Assembly (NCBI GenBank): GCA_017474235.1
Contig: JAFVIB010000004.1
Span: 62,001 to 126,000 of the forward strand
DNA length: 64,000 bases
Reading direction: 5' to 3'
Source: Alistipes sp.
Lineage (GTDB): Bacteria; Bacteroidota; Bacteroidia; Bacteroidales; Rikenellaceae
Below the pieces are notes generated by a model. The model saw only the letters and a program-made list of their open reading frames with translations, was not told where the DNA came from and did no database searches. Below, piece by piece: positions 1-8,975 of this stretch; position 1 is the stretch's first letter, and every line of letters starts with the position of its first letter. Both the position numbers and the translations under genes were made by a program.

Positions 1-564
1 AGGCGGCTTTTGACGCTCCATAGTGCGTACCTGAATAGATGAGGTGTGGGTGCGTAGGAGAATATCCTTCTCACTTGGCTCTGACGACTGCTTCTCAATG
101 AAGAATGTGTCCTGCATATCTCTTGCCGGATGCTCCGGTGGGAAATTAAGAGCAGAGAATACATGGTGGTCATCCTCAATCTCAGGACCATCAGCCACGG
201 TATAGCCCAAGCGAGAGAAAATCTCGATAATCTCATTCTTTACAATAGAGATAGGGTGGCGAGAACCGAGCTGCTCGGCACTACCCGGACGGCTCATATC
301 CTCAATCTTAACATCCGCTGAAGCCTTTGATGCAGCAGCCTCGCGCAGAGTCTCAATTTTTGATAGTATAGCCTGCTTGAGGGCGTTGATTTTCTGACCA
401 TACTCACGCTTAAGCTCCGGTGCAACACCCTTAAACTCCTCCATAAGGGCAGTAAGCTCACCTTTTTTTCCGACCATTTTGACGCGGAAATCCTCAATCT
501 CTGCGATATTGTCAGTAGAAAACTGTTCTACTCTGTTTAATAATTCGCTAATCTTGTTATTCAT
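1..564 (-). CDS. pheS: Phenylalanine--tRNA ligase alpha subunit, 5' part only
   Basis: Charges tRNA-Phe with phenylalanine in the cytoplasm as half of the alpha2-beta2 enzyme with PheT. The gene begins with ATG at 562-564 on the minus strand and runs off the left edge after 188 codons. The N-terminal 90 residues form the usual charged helical tRNA-binding arm. The class II core then starts with the stretch HPISIVKNEIIEIF, followed by GYTVADGPEIEDD and NFPPEHPARDMQDTFFI, which are hallmark PheS segments. The window edge removes the rest of the catalytic domain, so this is truncation by the window, not a broken gene. The gene is divergent from the patatin gene at 654. Family call is very secure. 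Confidence 0.96.
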   Translation of the reverse strand, partial: MNNKISELLNRVEQFSTDNIAEIEDFRVKMVGKKGELTALMEEFKGVAPELKREYGQKINALKQAILSKIETLREAAASKASADVKIEDMSRPGSAEQLGSRHPISIVKNEIIEIFSRLGYTVADGPEIEDDHHVFSALNFPPEHPARDMQDTFFIEKQSSEPSEKDILLRTHTSSIQVRTMERQKPP

Positions 565-575
565 ATATTTTGCTT

Positions 576-606
576 TTTGTATTTTGTCAAAAAAACTGTA
601 CCTTTA
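576..606 (+). promoter_or_regulatory. Bacteroidota-type promoter for the patatin gene
   Basis: TTTG at 576-579 and TACCTTTA at 599-606 are separated by 19 nt, matching the TTTG/TAnnTTTG pattern apart from the last base. The start codon follows about 48 nt downstream of the -7 element. Confidence 0.55.
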
Positions 607-653
607 CGGTCGGTTAGTGTAGTAAGCGACAAAAATACAAAAAAATTAGCAAA

Positions 654-2942
654 ATGCCACGCAAATACCTAATATTTATACTCTCTCTGCTCTCTACAGC
701 TCTTGTAGAGGCGCAGACTGTAGGTCTTGTGCTTAGTGGTGGTGGTGCAAAAGGTCTGTACCACATCGGCGTTTTGCAGGCTTTGGAGGAGAATAATGTC
801 GCTATAGATTATGTTGCCGGAACATCTATGGGCTCGATTATTGCGGGTCTTTATGCTGCCGGCTATACTCCGGAGCAGATGCGAGATATTGCCACTTCGG
901 GCGAACTTCAAAATTGGGTTTCAGGCAGAATAGATAAGAAATATCACAGTTATTACCGTGAGCAGGATACCCCGCCACCTCTGTTTGTCCTCCGCTTTAA
1001 TGTGGCAAAAGACAGCCTTAATGTCAATAGCACGCTTGAGCCAAACCAAAGCTCGATGCAGCTTCCTACCGATTTTATCTCTTCGGCACAGATAGACTTG
1101 GCACTCAATGAGATATTCCGCCCCTCTTCGGTTGCTGCGGGTGGCGATTTTGACCGCCTGATGGTACCATTTTTCTGCGTGGCGGCAGATATGAATGCGC
1201 GTAAGCAGGTTGTCTTTCGTAATGGCGATTTGGGAGAGGCTATTCGAGCCTCTATGTCTATACCATTCGTCTTTAAACCGCTGAAAAAGAAGGATATGCT
1301 ACTCTATGACGGTGGCGTGTTCAACAACTTCCCGTGGCGACAGATGGTTGATATCTATAAGCCGGACCACATTATCGGAGTCAAGTGTACAAGCGGAAAT
1401 AAAGATGTTACCGAGAATAGTAGTGTCATAGATCAGGCAATGATGTTTATAATGTCGCATACCGACTATGATATACCGCAGGATACAAACATCTTTATCG
1501 ACCGTGTTGTTGATGCCGGAATGTTGGAGTTCGATAAGGCAGAAGAGATTATTGCACAGGGTTATGAAGATACTATGGCGCGAATGGATGAGATTCTTGA
1601 GAAGATTCCTGCGCGTCGTAGTGCCGATGCTGTGGCAGATCGCCGCGAGGAGTATCTGGCAACACTTCCCGAGATGACTATTACCCAGCCGGTTCTTGAA
1701 GGTCTTACACCTCCACAGGAGCAGTATGTAAGAGCTGTTATGTCAGCCCGTAAGCGAGATAATGAACCACTCAAAACATTCTCAGACTTGAAAGAGGGTG
1801 TCTATAAACTCCTTGCTCAGCGTGACTTTGCTATGGAGTACCCGCAGTTTGAGTACGACTCTCTGTGGCATGTCTTCAGACCACATTTAACCCTCCGCAA
1901 ACACCCGTCTTTGCGCGGAACTATCGGAGGAACACTCTCCTCTACCGCCTATAACCAAGTGCGCGTAGGGCTTCGTTATGAGCATATCGGTCGTGTTTCG
2001 GTAGATGCCGGAGCAAACCTCTATTTAGGTCCTGTTTATAATGCCGGCAAGATAGGTGGACATCTCTACCTCTCTCCTCGCCGACCTGTATATTTTGACC
2101 TGAATTACTATTTCTCGGCACGAAATACAATCTACGGAAACTTCGGCAACCTCTCTCGTGTGGATAACACCTTGCGCAAGCGACACCGTGAGCACTTTGG
2201 CTCGTTCTCTGTGGGTACGGCGACAACAAACCGCTCTATCCTTCAGGCAACCTTCAACGGTGGTCAAAATTACTATCTCTTTGAGGGGGATAAACACCCT
2301 ACACGCTTTAGCTTTATCTCTTCACGCTTGCAGTTCCGCCGTAGCACCCTTGACAACCCTATCTCGCCGGTTAGTGGAAGCCGCCTTGATCTCTCGGGTA
2401 TATATGTCAATGGTCACGATAAGTGGATTGATGAGTTCGATTATGGTCTGATTCGTTACTTCTCCGAGCGTAGAGAGTGGCTTGGTGCAAAAATATCATG
2501 GCAACACTACCTGCCATTTAGCGATACCCGTTGGTTCTCTTTCGGTTATAGCATCGAGGGTGTATATACAAACCACCCACTCTTTGAGGACTTGCGTGCA
2601 ACCTGCGTCTCCCTGCCGCAGTATGCACCTACAACCCACTCGCAGATGATGTATATGCCTGATTACCACTCCTCAAGATATGTCGCCGCGGGTCTTATTC
2701 CAACATTCCGCTTGTGGGATAACCTCTACCTGCGCACCGCATTCTATGCAATGTACCGCCGCGCTGAGGCAGGCGTTACCGACCAGTGGCAGTATATCGC
2801 TGATATCTCCATTATGTACCGCACCATCGTCGGACCTGTCAGCCTCTCCGTCGCTAAATATGGACTCAAAAATGGTAATAACCTCTATATGTCCATTAAT
2901 TTTGGGTATCCGTTATTTGCGCCGAAGGGTACTTTTTACTAA
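654..2942 (+). CDS. Secreted patatin-like phospholipase with C-terminal outer-membrane barrel
   Basis: A 762-residue exported protein that probably hydrolyses phospholipid acyl esters at the cell surface or in the periplasm. Residues 1-20 are a signal peptide. The patatin domain (about 23-330) carries the oxyanion loop GGGAKG at 29-34, the nucleophile motif GTSMG with Ser58, and the DGG motif with Asp219, so the Ser-Asp dyad is intact. A short linker that may hold one POTRA-like fold (about 345-400) leads into a long beta-rich region (about 420-762) ending in F-x-Y-P-x-F-x-P style strands, as in BamA/Omp85 barrels. This is the PlpD-like (type Vd) architecture that is common in Bacteroidota. 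The gene stands alone between a promoter at 576 and a hairpin at 2999. Enzyme class is secure; substrate is unknown. Confidence 0.88.
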   Translation: MPRKYLIFILSLLSTALVEAQTVGLVLSGGGAKGLYHIGVLQALEENNVAIDYVAGTSMGSIIAGLYAAGYTPEQMRDIATSGELQNWVSGRIDKKYHSYYREQDTPPPLFVLRFNVAKDSLNVNSTLEPNQSSMQLPTDFISSAQIDLALNEIFRPSSVAAGGDFDRLMVPFFCVAADMNARKQVVFRNGDLGEAIRASMSIPFVFKPLKKKDMLLYDGGVFNNFPWRQMVDIYKPDHIIGVKCTSGNKDVTENSSVIDQAMMFIMSHTDYDIPQDTNIFIDRVVDAGMLEFDKAEEIIAQGYEDTMARMDEILEKIPARRSADAVADRREEYLATLPEMTITQPVLEGLTPPQEQYVRAVMSARKRDNEPLKTFSDLKEGVYKLLAQRDFAMEYPQFEYDSLWHVFRPHLTLRKHPSLRGTIGGTLSSTAYNQVRVGLRYEHIGRVSVDAGANLYLGPVYNAGKIGGHLYLSPRRPVYFDLNYYFSARNTIYGNFGNLSRVDNTLRKRHREHFGSFSVGTATTNRSILQATFNGGQNYYLFEGDKHPTRFSFISSRLQFRRSTLDNPISPVSGSRLDLSGIYVNGHDKWIDEFDYGLIRYFSERREWLGAKISWQHYLPFSDTRWFSFGYSIEGVYTNHPLFEDLRATCVSLPQYAPTTHSQMMYMPDYHSSRYVAAGLIPTFRLWDNLYLRTAFYAMYRRAEAGVTDQWQYIADISIMYRTIVGPVSLSVAKYGLKNGNNLYMSINFGYPLFAPKGTFY

Positions 2943-2998
2943 TTTTGTTGTGAGCATTTGCGCTTATAAGAGCGCACCTGCTTCCGCTAATAAAAAAG

Positions 2999-3045
2999 TC
3001 CCAGCAATGGCTGTACTATTTGTACTATCCATCGCTGGGATTTTT
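2999..3045 (+). terminator. Terminator of the patatin gene
   Basis: TCCCAGC-A-ATGG at 2999-3010 pairs with CCAT-C-GCTGGGA at 3029-3040 and is followed by five T. An A-run on the other side could let it work on the minus strand too. Confidence 0.75.
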
Positions 3046-3260
3046 CATCGAGCGTTGCATCTGCTCCCTTCTAAGCACAAATCGGTATTTTATCGTGAAA
3101 ATAGCACAACTACTGCCGCTAACCTTTTTCTCCTCAATGGGCAGTACCGCAAGTACAGCCCATCGCCTCCAATCGCGCCGAGCGTTGTAACTACGCACTT
3201 TTGACAACAAAATATGGAACAAGGAAGGAGCAGAGTTTTTTGTCTCTAATTTGCACCACA

Positions 3261-3291
3261 AAACAAAAAAGGTCAGAATTTTGTTCTGACC
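3261..3291 (-). terminator. Terminator of rubrerythrin
   Basis: The 8-bp perfect stem GGTCAGAA/TTCTGACC (3271-3278 with 3284-3291) is followed on the minus strand by a T-rich run (complement of 3261-3270). Confidence 0.8.
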
Positions 3292-3330
3292 TCTCTTGTA
3301 GCAATCCCTGAAAATCGGGGTATTTGTATA

Positions 3331-3867
3331 TTAATAGTTCTCAGCCTTAATCTCGAAGTAAGCCTGTGGGTGTGCGCAGATAGGGCAGAGCTCCGGAGCC
3401 TTCTTGCCTACTACGATGTGACCACAATTTGAGCACTGCCAAATCATATCGCCCTCGCGAGAGAATACAAGACCTCCCTCTACATTAGCCAGCAGCTTGA
3501 GGTAACGCTCCTCGTGCTCCTTCTCAATCTTTGCAACGCCCTCAAAGAGTGCAGCAATCTCCAAGAAGCCCTCCTCACGAGCCTCCTTTGCGAAGTTTGC
3601 GTACATATCTGTCCACTCGTAGTTCTCGCCCTCGGCAGCAGCCTTGAGGTTAGCGGCAGTGTCACTGATACCATTGAGGAGCTTGAACCAAATCTTTGCG
3701 TGCTCCTTCTCGTTGTTTGCTGTCTCCTCGAAGAGTTTTGCAATCTGAACATAACCATCCTTCTTTGCCTTTGATGCAAAGTAGGTGTACTTATTACGAG
3801 CCTGGCTCTCGCCTGCAAATGCTGTCCACAGATTCTGCTCTGTGCGTGATCCCTTTAGTTCTTTCAT
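3331..3867 (-). CDS. rbr: Rubrerythrin
   Basis: A cytoplasmic non-haem di-iron peroxidase that reduces hydrogen peroxide in anaerobes. The 178 residues have the normal two-part layout. An N-terminal ferritin-like four-helix bundle carries the iron ligands in two similar E...ExxH segments ([13 protein letters not shown] with [19 protein letters not shown] with [10 protein letters not shown]). A C-terminal rubredoxin-type site has CSNCGH and CPIC cysteine pairs. The length is usual for the family. The gene is monocistronic, with a strong promoter at 3908-3938 and its own terminator at 3261-3291. It lies next to trxB, a fitting neighbour for redox defence, but the two genes diverge. Confidence 0.95.
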   Translation of the reverse strand: MKELKGSRTEQNLWTAFAGESQARNKYTYFASKAKKDGYVQIAKLFEETANNEKEHAKIWFKLLNGISDTAANLKAAAEGENYEWTDMYANFAKEAREEGFLEIAALFEGVAKIEKEHEERYLKLLANVEGGLVFSREGDMIWQCSNCGHIVVGKKAPELCPICAHPQAYFEIKAENY

Positions 3868-3907
3868 AATTTTATGATATTAGTTTAAAAAGTTCTGTTT
3901 GTTGATA

Positions 3908-3938
3908 CAAAGATACAATGAATTTTTAAATTGTCAAA
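3908..3938 (-). promoter_or_regulatory. Promoter of rubrerythrin
   Basis: On the minus strand, TTTG (3935-3938) and TATCTTTG (3908-3915) are separated by exactly 19 nt, a full match to the Bacteroidota promoter pattern. Confidence 0.8.
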
Positions 3939-4005
3939 TACTTATTTCAAATAGTTTCATAAGCAAAAACTATTCTATATTGTTGGTTGAACAATTAAAA
4001 ATCAC

Positions 4006-4013
4006 TAAATTTG
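4006..4013 (+). promoter_or_regulatory. -7 element of the trxB operon
   Basis: TAAATTTG matches TAnnTTTG. A GTTG at 3982-3985 lies 20 nt upstream as a weaker -33 element. Placing the promoter here supports ATG 4047 as the trxB start. Confidence 0.55.
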
Positions 4014-4046
4014 CCCTCAATAGAGAGAACAAAAAACAATATATCT

Positions 4047-4973
4047 ATGGAAAGTGTAAAATGTCTTATTATTGGTAGTGGTCCTGCGGGTTTCACTGCC
4101 GCTATCTATGCAGCGCGTGCATCGCTTGCTCCTGTGCTTTATGAGGGTATTGAGCCGGGTGGTCAGCTTACAACAACAACCGAGATTGAGAACTTCCCGG
4201 GTTATCCGGAGGGTATTACCGGAACGGCTATGATGGATGATTTGCGTCGTCAGGCTGTGCGTTTTGGTACAGATGTTCGCACGGGTATTGTTGGTAATAT
4301 TGACACTACAAAGCGTCCATTTGTGGTTACTGTTGATAATGGCGATGTTATTGAGGCTCAGACTGTTATTATCGCAACTGGTGCATCGGCAAAGTATCTT
4401 GGTCTGCCATCGGAGCAGAAGTTTAAGGGTATGGGTGTGAGTGCTTGTGCAACTTGTGACGGATTTTTCTACCGTAAGCAGGATGTAGCCGTTGTCGGTG
4501 GTGGAGATACAGCTTGTGAGGAGGCTACCTACTTAGCATCACTCTGTCGTCAGGTCTATCTTATTGTTCGCAAGCCATTCTTGCGTGCATCAAAGGCTAT
4601 GCAGGAGCGAGTTTTCAACACTCCTAATATCAAGGTGCTTTTTGAGCATAACACAGCTGAGGTTTTGGGCGATGAGGATGGTGTAACGGGTGTTCGCCTG
4701 CGTAAGAGTGATGGCGAGGAGTACGAGATTCCGCTGTCAGGCTTCTTCTTGGCTATTGGTCACCACCCAAATACAGAGCTTGTTGCAGGTAAGCTTGCCC
4801 TTGACGAGAATGGATATATCGTAACTGTTGCCGGCACATCAAAGACCTCTTGTGAGGGTATCTTTGCGGCAGGAGATGTCTGTGATCCACACTATCGTCA
4901 GGCGATTGTTGCAGCGGGTTCAGGTTGTATTGCAGCACTTGATGCAGAGCGTTTTCTTCAGGCGCATAAATAA
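4047..4973 (+). CDS. trxB: Thioredoxin-disulfide reductase
   Basis: An NADPH-dependent FAD enzyme that reduces thioredoxin in the cytoplasm. The 308-residue protein has the FAD-binding GSGPAGFTAA near the N-terminus, the redox-active CATC motif (Cys134, Cys137), an NADPH-binding GGGDTACEEA segment and the late FAD motif GIFAAGDV. ATG 4047 is chosen over an in-frame TTG at 4011 because TTG 4011 falls inside the promoter -7 element and the family starts at MESVKCLIIG. The stop codon overlaps the next start by one base (TAATG). This is the first gene of a five-gene coupled operon. Confidence 0.95.
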   Translation: MESVKCLIIGSGPAGFTAAIYAARASLAPVLYEGIEPGGQLTTTTEIENFPGYPEGITGTAMMDDLRRQAVRFGTDVRTGIVGNIDTTKRPFVVTVDNGDVIEAQTVIIATGASAKYLGLPSEQKFKGMGVSACATCDGFFYRKQDVAVVGGGDTACEEATYLASLCRQVYLIVRKPFLRASKAMQERVFNTPNIKVLFEHNTAEVLGDEDGVTGVRLRKSDGEEYEIPLSGFFLAIGHHPNTELVAGKLALDENGYIVTVAGTSKTSCEGIFAAGDVCDPHYRQAIVAAGSGCIAALDAERFLQAHK

Positions 4974-5881
4974 TGATTAAGGTAACTGTTTTGGGTCGCG
5001 CTTCGGCAAAGCCGACAGTTACCAGCCACCCTTCGGCGCAGATAGTAAATGTCAATGAGCAGTACTATCTGGTCGATGCCGGAGAGGGTACGCAGCAACA
5101 GATGTTCCGTCGAGGGATAAACCCGCTCAAACTTAGGGCGGTATTTATCTCTCATCTACACGGCGACCATGTTTTTGGGCTGTTTCCACTACTCTCAACA
5201 ATGGGGTTGTGTGGTCGTCAGATGCCTCTTAAGGTCTTTGCACCGCGACCTTTTGATGAGATGCTGGAGTTTCATCTCAAGTATTTTGATGAACATCTGC
5301 CTTATCAGGTTGAGTGGGTAGAGGTCGATACGACAAAACACTGTTGTATATTTGAGAATAAGAGTGTCGAGGTGTGGAGTGTTCCTCTGCGTCATAAGAT
5401 ACCGTGTGCCGGTTTTCACTTTAAGGAGAGGTCTCCGGAGCTTAATGTTCATAAGTTCAAGATTGAGAAATACTCTCTCTCCATCGCACAGATTGTTGCA
5501 GCTAAACGGGGGGAGGATATAACCCTTGAGGATGGAACGGTTATAGAGAATAGTGAGCTTACATATCTGCCTTTTACACCTAAGAGTTATGCCTATCTCT
5601 CCGATACATCTCGCTCGGCAGTTGCTGCAAGGCGCATAAAAGGTGTGGACTTGCTCTATCACGAGGCGACATATACCAAAGAGTTTGCGCGAGACGCTAA
5701 GGAGCGAGGTCACTCAACGGCGGCAGATGCGGCACAAATAGCCGTAGCAGCAGAGGCTAAAGCTCTTATTATCGGGCACTTTTCATCACGATATAAGTCG
5801 CCGGAGGCACTGCTGGCAGAGGCGAAAGAGATTTTTGAGAATACACAACTTGCCGAGGAGGGCGAAACCTATACATTATGA
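4973..5881 (+). CDS. rnz: Ribonuclease Z
   Basis: A zinc-dependent endonuclease that trims 3' trailers of tRNA precursors. The 302-residue metallo-beta-lactamase-fold protein shows the metal-binding HLHGDH motif (61-66), a later LSDTSRS segment, a YHEATY segment and the C-terminal GHSTAADAAQIA and GHFSSRY segments typical of ElaC-type RNase Z. It starts one base inside the trxB stop codon, and its own stop overlaps the next ATG by four bases (ATGA), so translation is probably coupled. Confidence 0.94.
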   Translation: MIKVTVLGRASAKPTVTSHPSAQIVNVNEQYYLVDAGEGTQQQMFRRGINPLKLRAVFISHLHGDHVFGLFPLLSTMGLCGRQMPLKVFAPRPFDEMLEFHLKYFDEHLPYQVEWVEVDTTKHCCIFENKSVEVWSVPLRHKIPCAGFHFKERSPELNVHKFKIEKYSLSIAQIVAAKRGEDITLEDGTVIENSELTYLPFTPKSYAYLSDTSRSAVAARRIKGVDLLYHEATYTKEFARDAKERGHSTAADAAQIAVAAEAKALIIGHFSSRYKSPEALLAEAKEIFENTQLAEEGETYTL

Positions 5882-6609
5882 TAACCAAAGCACAGATACA
5901 GAGTATAAAGGCTCTTGCCGATAAGCGCGGTAGGGTAGAGCAGGGGGCTTTTATTGCAGAGGGTGAGAAGCTCGTTGCGGAGATTCGCACATCCCATCTG
6001 TCTGTGCGTAAGATATACACTACAAAGCCTTTGTGGGCAGAGGCAGAGGTTATTGCCGAGCGTGATATGGAGCGAATATCGCAACTTAAGAGCCCGAATA
6101 GTACTTTGGCGGTTGTCGATATTCCTGAATATGAACTATCTGCCGTTGATGCAGCACACAACCTTGTCCTTGCCCTTGACAGGGTGCAAAACCCCGGCAA
6201 TTTGGGCACGATTATCCGCCTTGCTGATTGGTTTGGCATTACAGATATTGTCTGCTCGGCAGATTGTGCCGATGCCTTTAATCCAAAGGTTATTCAGGCA
6301 ACAATGGGTGCTATAATAAGGGTAAGGGTACACTACACAGAGCTACCGGAGTGGTTAGCGGAGCAGAAGGGTAGAGGGGTGAATATCTACGGCACATTCT
6401 TAGATGGCGACAATATATACCATACAGACAAGAGCCAAAACGGCATTATTGTTATGGGTAATGAGGGTCAGGGTATCAGCCCGCAGTGTGAGAGAAGTGT
6501 TACACATCGCCTCTATATTCCGCCATATCCGGCTGATAGATGCGGTTCGGAGTCGCTCAATGTTGCTATTGCGACAGCCATAACCTGTTCAGAGTTTAGA
6601 AGAGAGTAA
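5878..6609 (+). CDS. TrmH/SpoU-family RNA 2'-O-methyltransferase
   Basis: Methylates a ribose 2'-OH in rRNA or tRNA using S-adenosylmethionine; the exact target cannot be told. The 243 residues comprise an N-terminal L30e-like RNA-binding part and a C-terminal SPOUT (knotted) domain. The three SpoU motifs are visible: NLGTIIRLADWFG, then IVMGNEGQGIS, then IPPYPADRCGSESLNVAIA. It overlaps rnz by four bases and touches the helicase start (TAATG). It differs from the second TrmH-family gene of the window at 51130. Confidence 0.9.
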   Translation: MITKAQIQSIKALADKRGRVEQGAFIAEGEKLVAEIRTSHLSVRKIYTTKPLWAEAEVIAERDMERISQLKSPNSTLAVVDIPEYELSAVDAAHNLVLALDRVQNPGNLGTIIRLADWFGITDIVCSADCADAFNPKVIQATMGAIIRVRVHYTELPEWLAEQKGRGVNIYGTFLDGDNIYHTDKSQNGIIVMGNEGQGISPQCERSVTHRLYIPPYPADRCGSESLNVAIATAITCSEFRRE

Positions 6610-8975
6610 TGAGTACTATTTTAGAAGGTCTTAATCCGGCTCAAAGAGAGGCGGTAATAAACTATAACACCCCGTCGCTGATTATTGCCGGTGCGGGGTC
6701 GGGTAAAACCCGTGTGCTTACATCCCGCATAGCTTATATGCTCGAGCAGGGTGTAAGCCCTGATAATATATTGGCACTAACCTTTACCAAGAAGGCTGCC
6801 AATGAGATGCAGGAGCGTATTGAGGCTATGGTGGGTAGGGCTTCACGAAGAATACAGATGGGAACTTTCCACTCTATCTTTGCCCGTATTTTGCGCGATA
6901 ATGCCGAGGCGATAGGGTATAAGCGTGAGTTTACGATATACGAGACTACGGACTCTCGAAACCTTATCAAAACAATCGTTAAGGAGCGCAATTTGGACGA
7001 TGATAAGTACAAGCCAAATGTTGTCCATTCGCGTATATCAACAGCTAAAAACAGCCTTATAACCCCGGGTGCTTATGCTGCCAATGCAGCCCTTACGGGC
7101 GATGACCGTAGCCGTCAGATGCCTGAGTTTGCAAATATCTATATAGAGTATTGTCGCCGTTGTAAGCATAATAACGCGATGGACTTTGATGATCTGTTGT
7201 TGCAGACCAACATCTTGCTTAGAGATCGTCCCGATATTTTGGCTACATACCAAAACCTGTTTCAGTATATCCTTGTCGATGAGTATCAGGACACAAACTA
7301 TGCACAGTATCTGATTGTCCGCCGACTCTCGCAGCAACACTCTCGCGTATGTGTTGTGGGCGATGATGCACAGAGTATCTACTCTTTCCGCGGGGCGAAG
7401 ATTGAGAATATCCTCTCCTTCCAGCGCGACTATCCGACGGCGCAGGTCTTTAAGCTCGAGCAGAACTATCGCTCAACACAGACTATTGTCGATGCGGCAA
7501 ACTCTGTAATCAGCCATAATGCCCGCCAGATGAAAAAACACTGCTTCTCGGCTGCTGAAGTGGGTGAGAAGATTAGAATTTTCAAGGCATACACAGACCG
7601 CGAGGAGGCAGAGTTGGTCGTTACAGACCTTCGTGACAGAGTTCGTGAGGGTGGAGATGATTGGCAGCAGGCGGCTATCCTCTATCGCACAAATAATCAG
7701 TCGCTTGTCCTTGAGGATGCCCTGCGCCGTAAGGGTATTCCGTATAAGATATACAAAGGCAACTCATTCTATGAGCATAAGGAGATTAAGGATTTGCTGG
7801 GTTATATCCGCTTAATTATCAATCCTAAAGATGATGAGGCATTTAAGCGTGTTATCAACACCCCGGCTCGTGGTATCGGAGATACAACGGTTGAGCGTAT
7901 TGCTGCCATAGCGAAGTCTCAAGGCGGCTCTATGTGGGAGGCGATAGATACTCTTGTGGCTCAAAATCCAGCTGATAGTGTTGAGAAGAGTATTGTCAAG
8001 AAGGTGACAGACTTTGTCTCGTTTATCCGCACTGTTGCTCTTGAGCGTGAGACGAAGAGTATCTACGATTTTGGTCTTGATGTGGCTACGCGCTCGGGTC
8101 TGCTGACCTTCTATCGTATGCAGAATAGCCCGGAGGCGAAGTCGGCAGTCGATAATATCGAGGAGCTGCTCAATACGATGCAGGAGTTCTCAGAGCGTAC
8201 TGAGGCTGAGATTCGTGCCGGAGATCGTGAAGAGTTTGACCGCCCGACTGTTGAGGAGTGGCTTGCCGGCGTGATGCTTATGACAGATATGGATAATGAG
8301 GACCCGGAGAGTAATAATAAAGTTACACTGATGACCGTCCACTCTGCAAAGGGTCTGGAGTATAAGTATGTCTATATTGTCGGCTGTGAGGAGAATCTCT
8401 TCCCGTCAATGATGGCTATGGAGAGCCCCGATGGGCTTGAGGAGGAGCGACGACTCTTCTATGTTGCCCTTACTCGCGCCAAGAGCCTTGCCACACTTAC
8501 TTGTGCCGATATGCGCTTCCGTTGGGGTCAGATGAACTTTTCTACTCCGAGCCGTTTCCTTGCCGAGATAGATTCTCGGTATGTTGAGAGCGATTTTGAC
8601 TTGAAGGGTACACGCCGCAATCGAGAGCTTGATATCGACCAGACGGAGGATGCTGTAACGGTTATGCGTCGCAGGTATGATGTTCGTCATCAAGAGCAGA
8701 GGCGTAGTGCGCCACAACCAAAGCCTCAGCCGGAGCAACCAAAGCCGACATATAATGTTGAGCGACTAAAGCGTGTTGTCACTACGCCGTCAAATAGTGC
8801 TACAACGGCTCCTTGTGCATATAGTGTTGGTCAGCGCGTCAGCCATCCGAAGTTCGGAAATGGAACAATAACAGCTATTGAGGCTCTTAATACCGACCAT
8901 AAACTAACTGTAGAGTTTGAGCAGTTCGGAGCAAAGACCCTGCTTGCCAAACTCGCGAAACTTACTATGATATGA
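6609..8975 (+). CDS. UvrD/PcrA-type DNA helicase
   Basis: An ATP-dependent 3'-5' superfamily 1 helicase for DNA repair and replication-fork processing. The 788-residue protein has the Q-motif LNPAQREAV, Walker A GAGSGKT (28-34), the DEYQD box near residue 222, GDDAQSIYSFRGA, the motif IV segment LEQNYRS, VTLMTVHSAKGLEYKYV and the motif VI segment RLFYVALTRAK. The last 55 residues form the small Tudor-like tail of PcrA/UvrD (HPKFGNGTI). UvrD and PcrA cannot be separated by eye. It is coupled to the genes on both sides. Confidence 0.93.
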   Translation: MSTILEGLNPAQREAVINYNTPSLIIAGAGSGKTRVLTSRIAYMLEQGVSPDNILALTFTKKAANEMQERIEAMVGRASRRIQMGTFHSIFARILRDNAEAIGYKREFTIYETTDSRNLIKTIVKERNLDDDKYKPNVVHSRISTAKNSLITPGAYAANAALTGDDRSRQMPEFANIYIEYCRRCKHNNAMDFDDLLLQTNILLRDRPDILATYQNLFQYILVDEYQDTNYAQYLIVRRLSQQHSRVCVVGDDAQSIYSFRGAKIENILSFQRDYPTAQVFKLEQNYRSTQTIVDAANSVISHNARQMKKHCFSAAEVGEKIRIFKAYTDREEAELVVTDLRDRVREGGDDWQQAAILYRTNNQSLVLEDALRRKGIPYKIYKGNSFYEHKEIKDLLGYIRLIINPKDDEAFKRVINTPARGIGDTTVERIAAIAKSQGGSMWEAIDTLVAQNPADSVEKSIVKKVTDFVSFIRTVALERETKSIYDFGLDVATRSGLLTFYRMQNSPEAKSAVDNIEELLNTMQEFSERTEAEIRAGDREEFDRPTVEEWLAGVMLMTDMDNEDPESNNKVTLMTVHSAKGLEYKYVYIVGCEENLFPSMMAMESPDGLEEERRLFYVALTRAKSLATLTCADMRFRWGQMNFSTPSRFLAEIDSRYVESDFDLKGTRRNRELDIDQTEDAVTVMRRRYDVRHQEQRRSAPQPKPQPEQPKPTYNVERLKRVVTTPSNSATTAPCAYSVGQRVSHPKFGNGTITAIEALNTDHKLTVEFEQFGAKTLLAKLAKLTMI

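Larger units (their letters stand above)
2943..3330. other. Non-coding stretch between convergent genes
   Basis: The stretch holds two terminator hairpins, listed separately. The part between them (about 3046-3260) has short open frames on both strands, but none shows a family signature or usable start context. I see no gene in it. Confidence 0.5.

Noticed and set aside
2680..3204. Open frame overlapping the end of the patatin gene and the following gap
   Set aside because: It is a different frame of the patatin gene running into non-coding DNA and through the terminator hairpin; no family signature.
3025..3261. 78-codon minus-strand frame after rubrerythrin
   Set aside because: It lies between two terminators, with no promoter, no recognisable motif and an unusual composition.
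5195..5713. 172-codon minus-strand frame opposite rnz
   Set aside because: It is antisense to the RNase Z gene, whose motifs are unmistakable; no homology pattern of its own.
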